DNA of 64,000 nt from Bactrocera neohumeralis (GCF_024586455.1 NW_026089623.1:17922236-17986235), one strand, 5' to 3'. Numbered from the stretch's first letter, positions 21,095 to 32,224 are shown. Made by a program: numbers and translations. Notes: generated from the letters alone by a model not told the origin.

Positions 21095-22447
21095 TTGCCG
21101 GCCGAGCTATTCAAACACGGCGGCGATGAACTGATAAGGAGCATGCATCAGCTTCTTTGTAAAATACGGTCGGACGAAAGCATGCCCAACGATTGGAATT
21201 TAAGTGAGCTATGCCCAATCCATAAAAAAGGAGACCCCACAATCTGCGCCAACTACCGTGGGATCAGCCTCCTCAACATCGCATATAAGGTTCTATCGAG
21301 CGTATTGTGTGAAAGATTAAAGCCCACCGTCAACAAACTGATTGGACCTTGTCAGTGTGGCTTTAGACCTGGAAAATCAACAACCGACCAGATATTCACC
21401 ATCCGCCAAATCTTGGAAAAGACCCGTGAAAGGAGAATCGACACACACCATCTCTTCGTCGATTTCAAAGCTGCTTTCGACAGCACGAAAAGGAGCTGCA
21501 TTTATGCCGCGATGTCTGAATTTGGTATTCCCGCAAAACTTATACGGCTGAGTAAACTGACGTTAAGTAACACCAAAAGCTCCGTCAGGATCGGGAAGGA
21601 CCTCTCCGAGCCGTTCGATACCAAACGAGGTTTCAGACAAGGTGACTCCCTATCGTGCGACTTCTTCAACCTACTTCTGGAGAAAATAGTTCGAGCTGCA
21701 GAACTAAACAGAAAAGGTACCATCTTCTATAAGAGTGTACAGCTGCTGGCGTATGCCGATGATATTGATATCATCGGCCTCAACACCCGCGCCGTTAGTT
21801 CTGCTTTCTGCAAGCTGGACAAGGAAGCAAAAGAAATGGGTCTGGCAGTGAACGAGGGCAAGACGAAATATCTCTTGTCATCAAACAAACAGTCGTCGCG
21901 CTCGCGACTTGGCACTCACGTCATTGTTGACAGTCATAACTTTGAAGTTGTAGATAATTTCGTCTATCTTGGAACCAGCGTAAACACCACCAACAATGTC
22001 AGCCTAGAAATCCAACGCAGAATAACTCTTGATAACAGGTGTTACTTCGGACTGAGTAGGCAATTGAGAAGCAAAGTCCTCTCTCGACAAACAAAAACCA
22101 AACTCTATAAGTCACTCATAATTCCCGTTCTGCTATATGGTGCAGAGTCTTGGACGATGTCAACAACGGATAAGTCGACGTTGCGAGTTTTCGAGAGAAA
22201 AGTTCTGCGAAAGATTAATGGTCCTTTGCGCGTTAGCCACGGCGAATACCGCATTCGATGGAACGATGAGCTGTACGAGATATTCAACGACATCGACATA
22301 GTTCAGCGAATTAAAAGACAGCGGCTACGCTGGCTAGGTCATGTTGTCCGGAAGGACCAAAACACTCCAGCTCTGAAAGTATTCGACACAGTACCCGCCG
22401 GGGGAAGCAGAGGAAGAGGAAGACCTCCACTCCGTTGGAAGGACTAA
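21095..22447 (+). pseudogene. RTE-like reverse transcriptase, copy B
   Basis: A 450-residue frame, the longest in the window. It opens with the linker-fingers (MPAELFKHGG), then LCPIHKKGDPTICANYRGIS, QCGFRPGKSTTDQIF, VDFKAAFDS (catalytic Asp), RQGDSLSCDFFNLLLE and AYADDIDIIG (catalytic Asp pair). It ends with RLRWLGHVVRKD and GSRGRGRPPLRWKD, the usual C-terminus. All catalytic motifs are intact. It lacks a functional endonuclease in the same frame. Confidence 0.9.
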
Positions 22448-22587
22448 GTGGAGAAGGACCTGGCTTCGCTTGGAATATCCAATTGGCGCCACGTAGCGAA
22501 AAGAAGAAACGACTGGCGCGCTGTTGTTAACTCGGCTATAATCGCGTAAGCGATGTCTACGCCAATTAAGAAGAAGAAGTGTGACAA

Positions 22588-22860
22588 TAGAAACATAGCT
22601 CCATCATTTCCCACTGAAGTCCAATCGACAGTCATTCTAGTGGACTGCACATGATGAACCGGTCCTCAGGCGTGGAAAGACGAAAAAGTCGGCTGGTAAG
22701 GTTGTGACATCAGTCCTTTGGGATGCATGTGGTATAATACATTCTGAACGGCTGATTACTGAGCCAGTTATAATCTATTTCACTGCGTATTTGGTTGCAG
22801 TGCTTTTTTACAATTCCAAATACTTAGCAATTGTATTATTTTTTAGGAAGAATCTGTTTA
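22588..22860 (+). pseudogene. mariner transposase relic in Helitron D, 3' part
   Basis: Reads LHHFPLKSNRQ, then KTKKSAGKVVTSVLWDACG, IIHSERL. The VLWDACG block holds the second catalytic aspartate region of mauritiana-type mariners (consensus VFWDAxGII). It continues the relic interrupted at 19991. No further catalytic motif follows, so the C-terminal third is lost. Confidence 0.7.
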
Positions 22861-23246
22861 AAATTGTACGTATGTATATATTCAAATGATTCCTACAAAT
22901 ATGAATTGTAAACAAATGCTTATTATTTGAAATATAATTTTTGTATTTATGAGTTGTATTAAATTTTGACATAAAGAGATAAAGAGTATCCTATGTCCTT
23001 ACCCTGGTTCTAAGCTACCTCGCCACCAATTTTCAGCGAAATCGGTTCAGCCGTTCTTTAGTTATAAATGGTGTAACTAATCCAACTTTCTTTTATATAC
23101 TAATGTATATAGATTATGTTTTTTGTTATGTTATAGAAAATTAAATATTTGTTATAGACATATTTATTTTGATTCAAGTGTTAAAACATCTCTGAATAAT
23201 GAATATAATAGATTTTGTGACTGTCACTTACAGAATCGCACGGTTA

Positions 23247-23697
23247 GTCTCATTTGTCTCAAGTTTGAGGCTTGATAGTTAGCAGGTCACAAAACTAAAA
23301 AGAACGCTTCTCCGCCATTTTGAATATACTGAACAGAGATCATCATAGATATTAATCGATTGTCGTTTTTTTATATTTTGTAAGCAACTCAAACACGAAA
23401 AGGTTAAAAATAAATAAATTTTACATAAATTTCGTAAATATTATGAAACAAAGTCAACATATATTTTTATTTTTTATTGGTAATTATGTTTTTTGACTAT
23501 GTTATAGAAAATTTAATATTTTTTATCAACATATTTATTTTCATTCAAGTGTAAAAACATCTCAGAATAATGAAATGTAATAGATTTTGTGACTGTCACT
23601 TACAGATTAGCAAAATCGTCTCAAGTCTCAAAAATTGTCTCTAATTTATAATCTCAAATTTAGAGACTTGAGACTATTACAGTACAGAATCGCACGG
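23247..23697. repeat. AGTCTC-rich element, second copy (Helitron-free)
   Basis: Closely matches the first copy: GTTAGCAGGTCACAAAACTA, the CCATTTTGAATATACTGAA block and CAACTCAAACACGAAAA occur in the same order. At 23477-23484 it reads GTAATTATG where the first copy holds a 3.5 kb Helitron, so it is an unoccupied site. Both copies end with ACAGAATCGCACGGT. Confidence 0.75.
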
Positions 23698-23699
23698 TA

Positions 23700-24413
23700 A
23701 AGTACTTATTAACATATGCATGTACATATAAATGTAGAAATTCTATTATTTCGTGTGAACGCATACATTTTATCAATTTTAGGAAAATTTTTTTATGCCA
23801 CAATAAAATTCAATCACTTTAATGTTTTAATATATTTTTATTTGTATTTTGAAATGTACAAAAATTTTTTTTTCCGTTTTTTACATTTTTAATATATTTT
23901 TTTTTTAAATCAAAGTAGTCTCCAACAAAAAAAAGTAGTTCACTGGTCATGGTGATAGCGGCTGTTCATGTTGTCTGAAATACAAAAATCGAATGGATTA
24001 TTATTCAGTAGTTCTGCGGCTATCGTCCCTACCAAATATAATCAATTTCATTAAAAAAAATGTCGAACTTCAAAAAAAAAGTCGCGAAAATCTTGTTTTT
24101 ACGTTAAAAATCCTTAAAAAAAAATATGAAAATATTTTCGAAAATAAACAATTCTGGTAGGGATGATAACTATAAATGAGTAGAAGAACATATGTAAATT
24201 TTAAAGCAATCGGTTGAATACTTTTTTTTTTTTAGGACCATGACAGTCGGCGACTATGAGCTGTAACTGATCAAATACTATGAATTTCGGTCTGAATTTT
24301 TCCCAGCATGTTTTCAATAGGTTTTATTGTCAAAATAAAAAAAAAACGATTTTTCGAAGTGATTACATGAATTGGTTGCTTTATTCATAACGAAATCCAT
24401 AGAAACACATCAC
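23700..24413. other. AT-rich stretch with poly(T/A) runs, no gene seen
   Basis: Poly(T) and poly(A) runs, a CTACCAAATATAAT region and weak inverted words such as GGTCATGGTGATAGCGGC against GACCATGACAGTCGGCGAC. These may be degraded terminal repeats about 300 bp apart, but I could not align them well enough to call an element. Confidence 0.4.
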
Positions 24414-24735
24414 AAATTAGCACCGAGCGTCGCTACGCTCAGCGTTACAATCAAGGAGAAAGAATATATTTAAAAGTCACCACATTCACAGTGCGTTCGC
24501 TACGCTGGATGTTGCAATCAGTAAAGAAATATCACTTAAACTCTACGAAATGTCACTTAAATCGGCACGGTGCGTTTTGCTACGCCCGGCGTTACACTCA
24601 GGAATAGAAATTACAAAAGTCACTTAAATCGGAACACTGTGTAATATTTCGCTTAGCGTTACAAACAAGAATGTTTCTTAGATCAGTAAAAATAAGTACT
24701 GTTCCGCTCCGCGTTTAATCAGGAATGTCTGATAC
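24414..24735 (+). repeat. Decaying tandem array, five units of 55-78 bp
   Basis: Five successive units share a core like GCTACGCTCAGCGTTACAATCA, then an AT-rich spacer often ending AAAGTCACTTAAATC. The first unit is at about 24421, later ones at about 24485, 24563, 24631 and 24686, with decreasing similarity to the right. No gene overlaps. It may be a minisatellite or the LTR or untranslated part of an unrecognised element. Confidence 0.65.
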
Positions 24736-25495
24736 TTATATCACTATGATGGACGCTAAGCCTTACCGCTCACAACTTCTACGTAATCCACTATTCGATG
24801 TTCGAATAAGTGGTTGCCAGTTATCTGTTAGTTATGATGAATTATGAAATTCGGATATCAATTCTAATCCCATATGTATATACATTAGTTCATACGAAAA
24901 ACATTTGTTTCACCGATTCCGTTTTCGTTTATATAAATTCGGCACAGGATCCGCCTGCGATTTTATACCCTACACTACTACTATATACTAAATTATTAAA
25001 TTTTAGATCATTATCAAACAAAGGTGATCGTAATATCTATAAATAATTAAACGTTACGGTAAAGTAACCCTGATTATTACCAAATACATTTATTAAAAAA
25101 TAATAATTTAACAAACATACATGCAATATACACACGTATATACATATGTACATTGGTCTATATACATACACTCTTACAAATTTTCAAAGTCTTCATAATC
25201 AAATATTAGCATATTAATTGCAGATTAACATACGCACAAAATATTTGTGAATATCTCTTCAATGAGCAATACAAAAATATTGCATTTACTTTTAAATTAT
25301 ATTTTTTTATTATCCGTCAAGTAATGATGCTATTTTTAAAATAAAATAGTCTGCTACAACAAAAAAATTAACGTCTATCAGACCATTCTCGATTTCCGTC
25401 AAATTGTTAATGCCATGACTTCCAATCAACTAAAACTATTAAAAAGAGCTGCATCTCAAGGTGCCCGCAAATGAAATATTTAATGGAGATAATGA
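24736..25495. other. No gene seen; possible LTR-like sequence
   Basis: AT-rich, with GTTTATATAAATTCGGCAC near 24930 that resembles a TATA-type promoter and TATATACATATGTACAT microsatellite near 25140. I could not pair it with another LTR in the window. Confidence 0.35.
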
Positions 25496-26487
25496 ACAAT
25501 TACAGCATGGAAGGAGCTGTCTTTATGCCTCTATCTGAATTTGGTATTCCCGAAAAATTAATACGGGCGTGTAAACCGACGTTGAGCAATACCAAAAGCA
25601 CCGTCAGGATCGATACGGACGTCTCCGAGACCTTCGATATCAAACAAGGTTTCAGACAAGGCGACTCCTCTTCGGGCAACTTCTTCAAACTACTGCTGGA
25701 GAGAATAATTCGATCTGCAGAGTTGAATGGAGAAGGCACAATCTTTTGTAAGAGTATACAGCTGCTGGCGTACGCCGATGATATTGATATCATTGGCCTC
25801 AACATACGCGGTGTTAGTTCTGTTTTCTTCAAACCACCTGAAACCAATGCAATATCTCCTGTCATCAAACAAACAGTCGTCGCACTCGCGACTTGCCTCC
25901 CTCGTCACTGTCACTGCCATAACTTCAATGTTCGTAGATAATTTCGTCCATCTGAAATGGAAATCCAACGCAGAGTAACTTTTGCCTACATGTGCTAAAT
26001 ACTTCAGATTTAGTAAGAAATTTAAAGGTAAAGTTCTCTCTCGAATATCGAAGACCAAACTCTATGAGTCACTCCTTATTCTCAGCCTGTTAAATAGTGC
26101 GAGGACATGGACGATTACAACATCTGTTTAGTCGACGTTACGAGTTTTCGAGAGAAAGGTTCTACGGAAGATTTATAGAGCTTTGCGCATTGGCATCGGC
26201 GAATATCGCATTCGATGGAACGATGAGCTGTACGAGTTAGCGAATTAAAAGACAGCGGATACGCTGGTTAGGTCATGTCGTCCGAAAGGATGAAAACGCT
26301 CCAGTTCTGAGAGTATTCGACGCAGTACCCTCCAAAGAAAGCAGAGAAAGAGGAAGAGCTCTACTTTGTTGGAGAGATCAGGTAGGGAAGGACCTGGACG
26401 CACTTGGTATCTTGAATGAAGAAACGACAGTTGTTAACTTGGCTGTAAGCGAGTAGGCGGTATCTACGCCAGTAAAGAAGAAGAAGA
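25496..26487 (+). mobile_element. RTE-like LINE copy C, short and old
   Basis: A 5'-truncated relic starting in the reverse transcriptase palm (SEFGIPEKLIRAC at about 25530) and ending with GTAAAGAAGAAGAAG. The AYADDIDIIG block is preserved in the frame 25471-25941, but an internal deletion after it removes part of the thumb and many frameshifts follow. It is more diverged from copies B and D than they are from each other, so it is probably the oldest of the four. Confidence 0.85.
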
Positions 26488-26799
26488 ATGAACAAGGGCT
26501 GCCATATATTGACAGCAATGAACTGTCACCCCAGCAGTGTGACAGATCCGTTTTTATTCCTATGAAAATTTCGAAGAGGCAGCATCTCATTTACACGTAC
26601 ACCGACGGCAGTTTCATTTCGGTAATATTAAATTTAGTAGAGCGAGTATTAAGACGTTAAATTATAAAAACTAAGTACATTCTCAAAATAATTTAATACA
26701 TTTTTCCAAAAAATTAATTAGGAGTTTCACATAGTCTCATAAAGTTATAAGTTATAACGATCCGAAAACAAAACGTTCAGAGTTGCATTTTTTTTTTTC

Positions 26800-27860
26800 A
26801 TTATTCTCATGCCCTCACAAAAGTCACCAACCTCACTACAGTGATGTTTCTCACTATAGTGAGCGTTACCTCATTCTGGCGAAAATTCAAAAGCTCAAAT
26901 GCTCACTATTATCACAAATATCTGTGGTGTGTGAAAGCAGCCATCATAATACAAAACATCTGTGTTTGTTTTGTTTTACATCAATAGGCGTGTTTTATTT
27001 GACCAGCAAATTAAGCTATTAGCTTATTTTATAATAAATTAATTAATAATTATGTTGGCTTGTCATAAGCTATCATAGCTTGTTTATTAGGCTAGAGGCA
27101 TTGCTAGTTAAAATGCTTTTTTCATTCACAATAGCTATGATTTTTCCCAAAAAAAGTAGTTGGCAATAGCGACAACCCTCATTATTTGTCCATGGTTTAG
27201 CTATTAGCTTATGATGGTCAAATAAAACACGCCTAATATTTAACATTTTTTAAAATATATTTGAGTGTTATAACTAGCATGGAGGAACTGTTCTTTGTGT
27301 ATGCGGCAATTGTTGAGGAGGGGGAATCGGAGGGTAGGAGGAAAATTATGAAGCGTTTACGAGTATATCTTTTGATCTGCATTTCCTGGCGTGTTTGTAT
27401 TTTTACGGGCATGGCTCTTACCAAAAATTCGTTGGTAATAGTTATATGCTCTCTATGAGCCAGTCTGTGTCTAGAGCTCTGTACTTTATTTCGAAATTAA
27501 TTATGGATGTTAAGGGCAGTGAAATTTATTTCCCTTCAAGCGCGCAGGATGTTTCAGATACAAAGAAGGGGTAAGATAAATAAATTAAAATAAATATAAA
27601 TAAATAAATACATTTTCTCTTAAAGATTTTGCACGAAATTGGGGATCAAGGGCACAATCGGCGCAATTGATTGTACCCATATTGGGATTGTTTCACCCTC
27701 AAGCACAGACGCATACATGCATATGTATCTTTATTATCCATTTGTGTTTTTGTTTGTTTAGTTTTATTAAAACAGCTGTTTGACAGCAAAAAGCCTTTTA
27801 CCTCAGGTGGTGACTTTTTTAAGCTTTTTTTTGTGAGGTTTGAGCAAGAATAGCCTCACA
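26800..27860. repeat. Possible DNA element with CCTCAC termini
   Basis: CCTCACAAAAGTCACC at about 26813 is inverted relative to GGTGACTTTTTT and GTGAGG at about 27808-27840, with an insertion in the right arm. It could be the element that interrupts repeat X, but the outer borders do not align exactly with the interruption. No transposase is visible inside. Confidence 0.4.
26987..27233. mobile_element. TA-flanked MITE (Tc1/mariner-like)
   Basis: The termini GGCGTGTTTTATTTGACCA and TGGTCAAATAAAACACGCC are perfect inverted repeats of 19 bp. They are flanked by TA at 26985-26986 and 27234-27235, the Tc1/mariner target duplication. The element is 247 bp, non-coding and rich in AGCTATTAGCTTA words. 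Confidence 0.85.
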
Positions 27861-28309
27861 AAATATGCCTCACAAGAAATCTCTCAAATTTTTTCTCTCA
27901 ACTCAGTTGAGAGGTTTTTTCAGAATAGGGCTGTTACTTTAGTATGCAATCCAACAACAAATTTTTTAAACTAGTATAAAAATTTATGATTTTATGATTT
28001 TACGATGCTTTATGACACGTTGTGAGTACCCCAAATATTTAGTTTAATATTGTTAATTTGCAGAAAATTATACAAAATGGATTGGCGATTGAGCGAAGTC
28101 TTAAATTTTAAACCGATACAAGCAAAATCAAAATATCATTGCTCAAATTAAATTTATTATTTTAATTGGTATAAAAAATTAGTCCTACAATTATTATAGT
28201 CCGAAAATATGGTTTTTTTATGATATACATTTGTAAAGAAAAGTATATTTCTCCTTTCTTTATTTTCCACATAAATTTTTTTCATCTATATAAAAATTTA
28301 AATAGTTCA

Positions 28310-28450
28310 AGAGCTCGAAACATGTGCTACATCACCCTTTTCGCAAATGATTATGTTATGATAACAAATGCTCACATACAGATTTGGCAACGGCAATGTC
28401 AATAGATTTGACAGTTAAAGGCATAACTTTAGCATGTCGAGATGTGGGGT
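28310..28450 (+). repeat. Dispersed repeat X, distal part copy 1
   Basis: TGTGCTACATCA, GCAAATGATTATGTTATGAT and AACAAATG, then ACATACAGATTTGGCAACGG, closely match 54050-54190. The order relative to the proximal part (26488-28115) is the same as at 50.2-54.2 kb, so the two regions may be copies of one longer repeat. Confidence 0.6.
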
Positions 28451-29735
28451 TACAATCGAAAACAAGTGACGTGTTTTGCTCATTATCGGCATAGTATCTT
28501 TTGGTGTCACTCTGTGCATTCACAAGAGGGAAAAGAATCCTCATGAATACCCGCTATTAATATTTTCAAGACTGCGTCGCATTCTTCTTACATTATTATG
28601 TCATATTGTGAAAATGTACGAAATCGGATGACAACCACGCTTACTTCCAATATAGCACAATTTTAAATTCTACTTGATTCGTTCAGTTTCATGTACACAA
28701 ATCAAAAAGTAATTAATATCACGGGATAAAACTTTGCATTAATTAACAATAATATTATAAATCAATCAATTTTGTACTTAATAGTAAGAAGAATTATTAT
28801 TTAGAAAGGAAAACAATAAAAACGCTTTGTAATACACAGGCAAAATGCCGTAATAAAAAATAAAGTAAGATGTAAAACTTTAGAAAATAAATTAAACACC
28901 AAAGTAAGTAGTAATTACGGGTTTGTTTGAATATATATACAAGATCGAAAATGTGATACCGCATGTATATGAAGGTTGCGTCGGCATATTTCCTTCTTCG
29001 ACTTCATAATGGTGTCATAAATTAGCTAAAGAAATATATCAAATTATTTCTCAACTGCTATATATTTTAACTCATAATTGAGAATAGCTTAAATAAAAAT
29101 AAAAAAATACGAAAATTAAAAAAAAAATTAGAAAACTCGAATGGCACACTTTCATTCCCCTTTTGATTAGCAATATTCCCGGATTGATCATTCCTTCAAT
29201 GTCTTTCAAATGTTCGCTGTTGAATCTGCTCCAGCAAATAATTATTTACGTTTGTTTTCTGCTTTTAGGTTGTATTTACTCGTATGTTCTTTGTCCATAG
29301 TTAATTCTTACTCCTATTGTATTTAAGATACTATTTGATTAAAATTTTTGTTTAGAATTTCACTTTATTATTTGCAATTTACGTAACAAAAAGTGGACGC
29401 TTCGAATCTCATGTTCTATATTCGGATTCGACATTATTTAATCTTTCATATACCATATATCAAATCACTTTTTATACCTATGACAGACATAAGGCAACGC
29501 CTCAAACTAAGCGTTTTTTATCTCAATTAATAGAAGTTTTTACTAATTTTTTAATGAAATTTAATACTACTATGCATCATATTACGAACATTACCGAACC
29601 ATCTTAGGAAATACGAAATTTCCGCAATTTTCTAGGACCTTCACAATTCAAAATATATCTAGTCTCTTTTACACTTCATCAAAAGAGTTGACGTTTGGCA
29701 CGACGTAAACTTATGATCATATTAAAAATAAGACT
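28451..29735. other. AT-rich stretch, no feature seen
   Basis: About 1.3 kb of AT-rich DNA. There is no convincing coding sequence, terminal repeat, RNA gene or splice pattern. It may be genuine intergenic sequence. Confidence 0.5.
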
Positions 29736-29990
29736 TTATCTGGCGTTATGAAGGTATAAGAATGGCGTGAAGGCCAGCCTGTGTAAACTAACCTTGCCCA
29801 CACTGTATATATCGCCAAGACCGCAAAATATCCTAATAAAATTCGGAGAACATCTTTTTCTGATAACAATAGGACCCATACTGACATTGGCACTATTATG
29901 ATTACTTTGGCGGACTAAAAACAAATTTCGGTAAAAATGGGGTGCTGATAGTTCAGCTTTTCCAGAGGAGGAATATATTAAAATAATGTT
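29736..29990. repeat. Unidentified repeat shared with 7316-7550
   Basis: In inverted orientation it resembles 7316-7550, with GATTACTTTGGC and TTTCCAGAGGAGGAATAT matching. The reading that is open there is frameshifted here. It lies 20 bp left of the Merlin-type foldback element at 30010. I do not recognise its function. Confidence 0.4.
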
Positions 29991-30009
29991 CTTTACACTT
30001 ATAGTTTTA

Positions 30010-31068
30010 GGGTCGGCTTTAGTATACCATCCCACGATTTCTGGGTTAAAAGTGGTATGGTTGGATAGGGCTGATGCTCCAGATTAAGAAAATATATATA
30101 ATTACAGCCGCCGCAAACTTATAGTTTTCGAGATACATGCATTTAAAGTTGAAAATTTCGCAAATTTAATTTTGCAATTTCTCGATTTATAGTAACTTTT
30201 TCTTTCATATTATGCACTTTTTATACACTTACACTTAACTACAATAATTCTTCATGTTTATTTTTTATTAATATTTTAGGTATTTGCTTAAAATAAGCAT
30301 TTTATATTTTACATAAATATTATTACACACACAATAACAATAAGTGTTCCGTGTTGTCAAATAATAAGTATTGCCATATCTACACTTTTATCAAACGAAA
30401 AAAAAAATAGGTTTATACACAAAATACATAAATCATTATCCCTTTTCTTGCTATATCATGAGTAAAAAGCAAAAAAGGAGTTTTACTCGAAAAAAACCTG
30501 ACACACCCTGGTGTTGGCACACCCCGGTGTTGCATCGGCCAGCATTATTTTTTTGAAGCTCGGCCGAAGGCCGCCAACGCCAAAATAAGTTTTACTCGAA
30601 AAAAAAACCTGACACACCCCGGTGTTGGATCGGCCAGGGATATTTTTTTCCTGCGTTTGAGTTTTTTTTTATTTATTTTTATTGTTTTCAATCGTTTGGG
30701 ATATGGTAACACTTATTATTTGACAACACGGAACACTTATTGTTATTGTGTGTGTAATAATATTTATGTAAAATATAAAATGCTTATTTTAAGCAAATAT
30801 CTAAATAATAAATATAAAATAAATATGTAGAAGTATTGCAGTGAAGTGTAAGTGTATAAAAAGTGCATAATATGAAAGAAAAAGTTACTATAAATCGAGA
30901 AATTGCAAATTCAAATTAGCGAAATTTTCAACTTAAAATGCAAATATCTCGATAACTAAAAGTTTGCGGCGGCTATAATTATATATTTTCGTAATCTGGA
31001 GTATCAGCCCTATCCAACCATACCACTTTTAACCCTGAAATCGTGGGATGGTATACTAAAGTTTCCCC
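30010..31068. mobile_element. Merlin-type foldback element with 8-bp duplication
   Basis: Two arms of about 370 bp (30010-30380 and 30698-31068) are near-perfect inverted repeats. The outer ends read GGGTCGGCTTTAGTATACC at the left and, inverted, GGGGAAACTTTAGTATACC at the right. TAGTTTTA at 30002-30009 and 31069-31076 is an 8-bp target duplication. The arms resemble those of the transposase-bearing Merlin element at 57104-60682 (ATACCATCCCA, CGCAAACTTATAGTTTTCGA). It codes for nothing and must be mobilised in trans. Confidence 0.88.
30475..30650 (+). repeat. GC-rich hairpin cassettes in the foldback loop
   Basis: Two imperfect copies of TTTTACTCGAAAAAAA, then CCTGACACACCCCGGTGTTGG, flank a GC-rich stem CTCGGCCGAAGGCCGCC. 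The ACACCCCGGTGTTG part can also fold on itself. The same cassette occurs in the Merlin element at 59003-59190 in inverted orientation. Confidence 0.7.
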
Positions 31069-31076
31069 TAGTTTTA

Positions 31077-31943
31077 AAAATATTTGTGTTAAAAAATTCA
31101 AAAAATATTTATTTAATTTTTTCACATTTTTAACTTTGTGTATTGAAATATACACTTTAAACATTGAAATAAGTTCATTTTTCACTTTAATATTGGTTGT
31201 TTTTTAGCTAAATTTATGAATTTAAAAATTATTCTATAATGATAGCTGAGAAGCGTAGAGTGTTTGCAGTTATGAGAAAAACGAGCGTGGTAAAGGATTT
31301 TTCAACACCAGCATAAAGTGGGTTAAATGTAGTGAAATAGCTTGTCGAAGTGTTCGAAATTATGGAATTTTGAACTTTGAAGTCGAATATCTCATAAACT
31401 AAGGGTTGCGGTTCCTATAACCCGGTATATTATTTAATCAGGGCGACTTCCTCTTTCCAACGTTTAGATCGCGGTGCCAAAGAAATCGGATTTGTGCCCT
31501 GAAATTTAACATTAATTTAAATGAGATCAGTCTAAAGCTTCGTCTAGTCCCCATATAATATTATGCCTATAGCTTAGGATCCAGCTCTCAAGAAATGTAA
31601 AACCCTCAAATAAAAAAACGCTTAAAAAATGGTCAAGAAAATTTCCTGCGGTAAATTTTCTTGTGCTAGTATGGAGCTCTAAAGAAATCGAATACTAATT
31701 AATGAATGAAATGAATTATTTTTCTTTAGCAATTACTTACCTTTCAAGTATGTCTGAAATTTCTTTGCGCCTTTGAGACTCGTAAAATGCGAGTGTGTAA
31801 AATATTATTTCGCTCCCGAAGAGTTAATTACGTGTTATGTTAAATGCTGTTGCTGATGTTCTTTAAGTTTATATATATTTTCATTTTTTCGAATTCTGAC
31901 TAATACTGGCACAATGCTTTCAAATACTTTAAAAAACAAAAAA
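31077..31943. other. No gene; hairpin repeat at 31634-31690
   Basis: Mostly AT-rich. 31320-31420 resembles the sequence at 63130-63235 (GAAATAGCTTGT, GTCGAATATC). 31634-31662 is a palindrome (CAAGAAAATTT and AAATTTTCTTG around CCTGCGGT), and 31640-31687 is repeated in inverted form at 43966-44018. No coding sequence was seen. Confidence 0.5.
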
Positions 31944-32224
31944 TCTATATATATATAAAATTATGTGGCAAAACTTCCTGTTCGCATACTCCTCCTAGAC
32001 GGCTTGCCCGATTTCAATGAAATTTTCAGGGGGGATTGGGGTCTGTTTGGAGATGTGCACATAAGAAATTTAATGTGTGTATCATTGCACGTTTTGCAAA
32101 AAAAAAAAACAAAAAAAAAACAAGTGGCGGATGTTTACAATTAATAAAAAACATTGTCATCGCATGTTGATCGTGTTTGCCTGTACTTCGTTCATTCTAT
32201 GGATGACTGTCAAGCTAACAAGAC

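Larger units (their letters stand above)
19992..22578 (+). mobile_element. RTE-like LINE copy B, with 9-bp target duplication
   Basis: A 5'-truncated copy beginning inside the endonuclease and ending GCCAATTAAGAAGAAGAA. It is flanked by GTGTGACAA at 19983-19991 and again at 22579-22587, a target-site duplication. The same site in Helitron C is unoccupied. It has long open stretches, including a 450-residue reverse transcriptase frame, and looks younger than copy A. Confidence 0.9.
19598..23113 (-). mobile_element. Helitron (copy D) with mariner cargo and nested RTE
   Basis: On the minus strand it starts TCTATATACATTAGTATATA at 23113 and ends GGGCCCTCTAG at 19598. The neighbouring copy of the same host repeat (23247-23697) shows the empty site TAA/TTATG, so the Helitron inserted between A and T without duplication. 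It carries the same mariner relic as copy C, split here by an RTE insertion at 19992-22578. Without that insert it is about 0.92 kb. Confidence 0.88.
19266..23246. repeat. AGTCTC-rich element, first copy (interrupted)
   Basis: The element begins CTGTAACCAGTCTTTAGTCTC and contains many GAGAC/GTCTC words. It is interrupted by a Helitron (19598-23113) and resumes at 23114 until about 23246. The second, uninterrupted copy follows directly. The left end and the right end of the second copy (AGACTATTACAG) are inverted relative to each other, suggesting a terminal-inverted-repeat element of unknown superfamily, duplicated in tandem. Confidence 0.6.
26488..28115 (+). repeat. Dispersed repeat X, copy 1 (interrupted)
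   Basis: 26488-26717 matches 50200-50400 (ATGAAAATTTCGAAGAGGCA, then TTCATTTCGGTAATAT). After a 1.3 kb interruption, 28038-28115 matches 50400-50490 (ATTTAGTTTAATATTGTTAAT). The uninterrupted copy at 50.2 kb shows that about 26718-28037 was inserted later. The repeat's own class is unknown. It was not recognised as coding. Confidence 0.65.

Noticed and set aside
24414..24735. CRISPR array
   Set aside because: The units are diverged and unequal in length with no unique spacers, and the genome is eukaryotic.
24780..25060. Complete LTR with TATA box
   Set aside because: A TATA-like word is present, but no primer site, polypurine tract or partner LTR was found, so I left it as unassigned.
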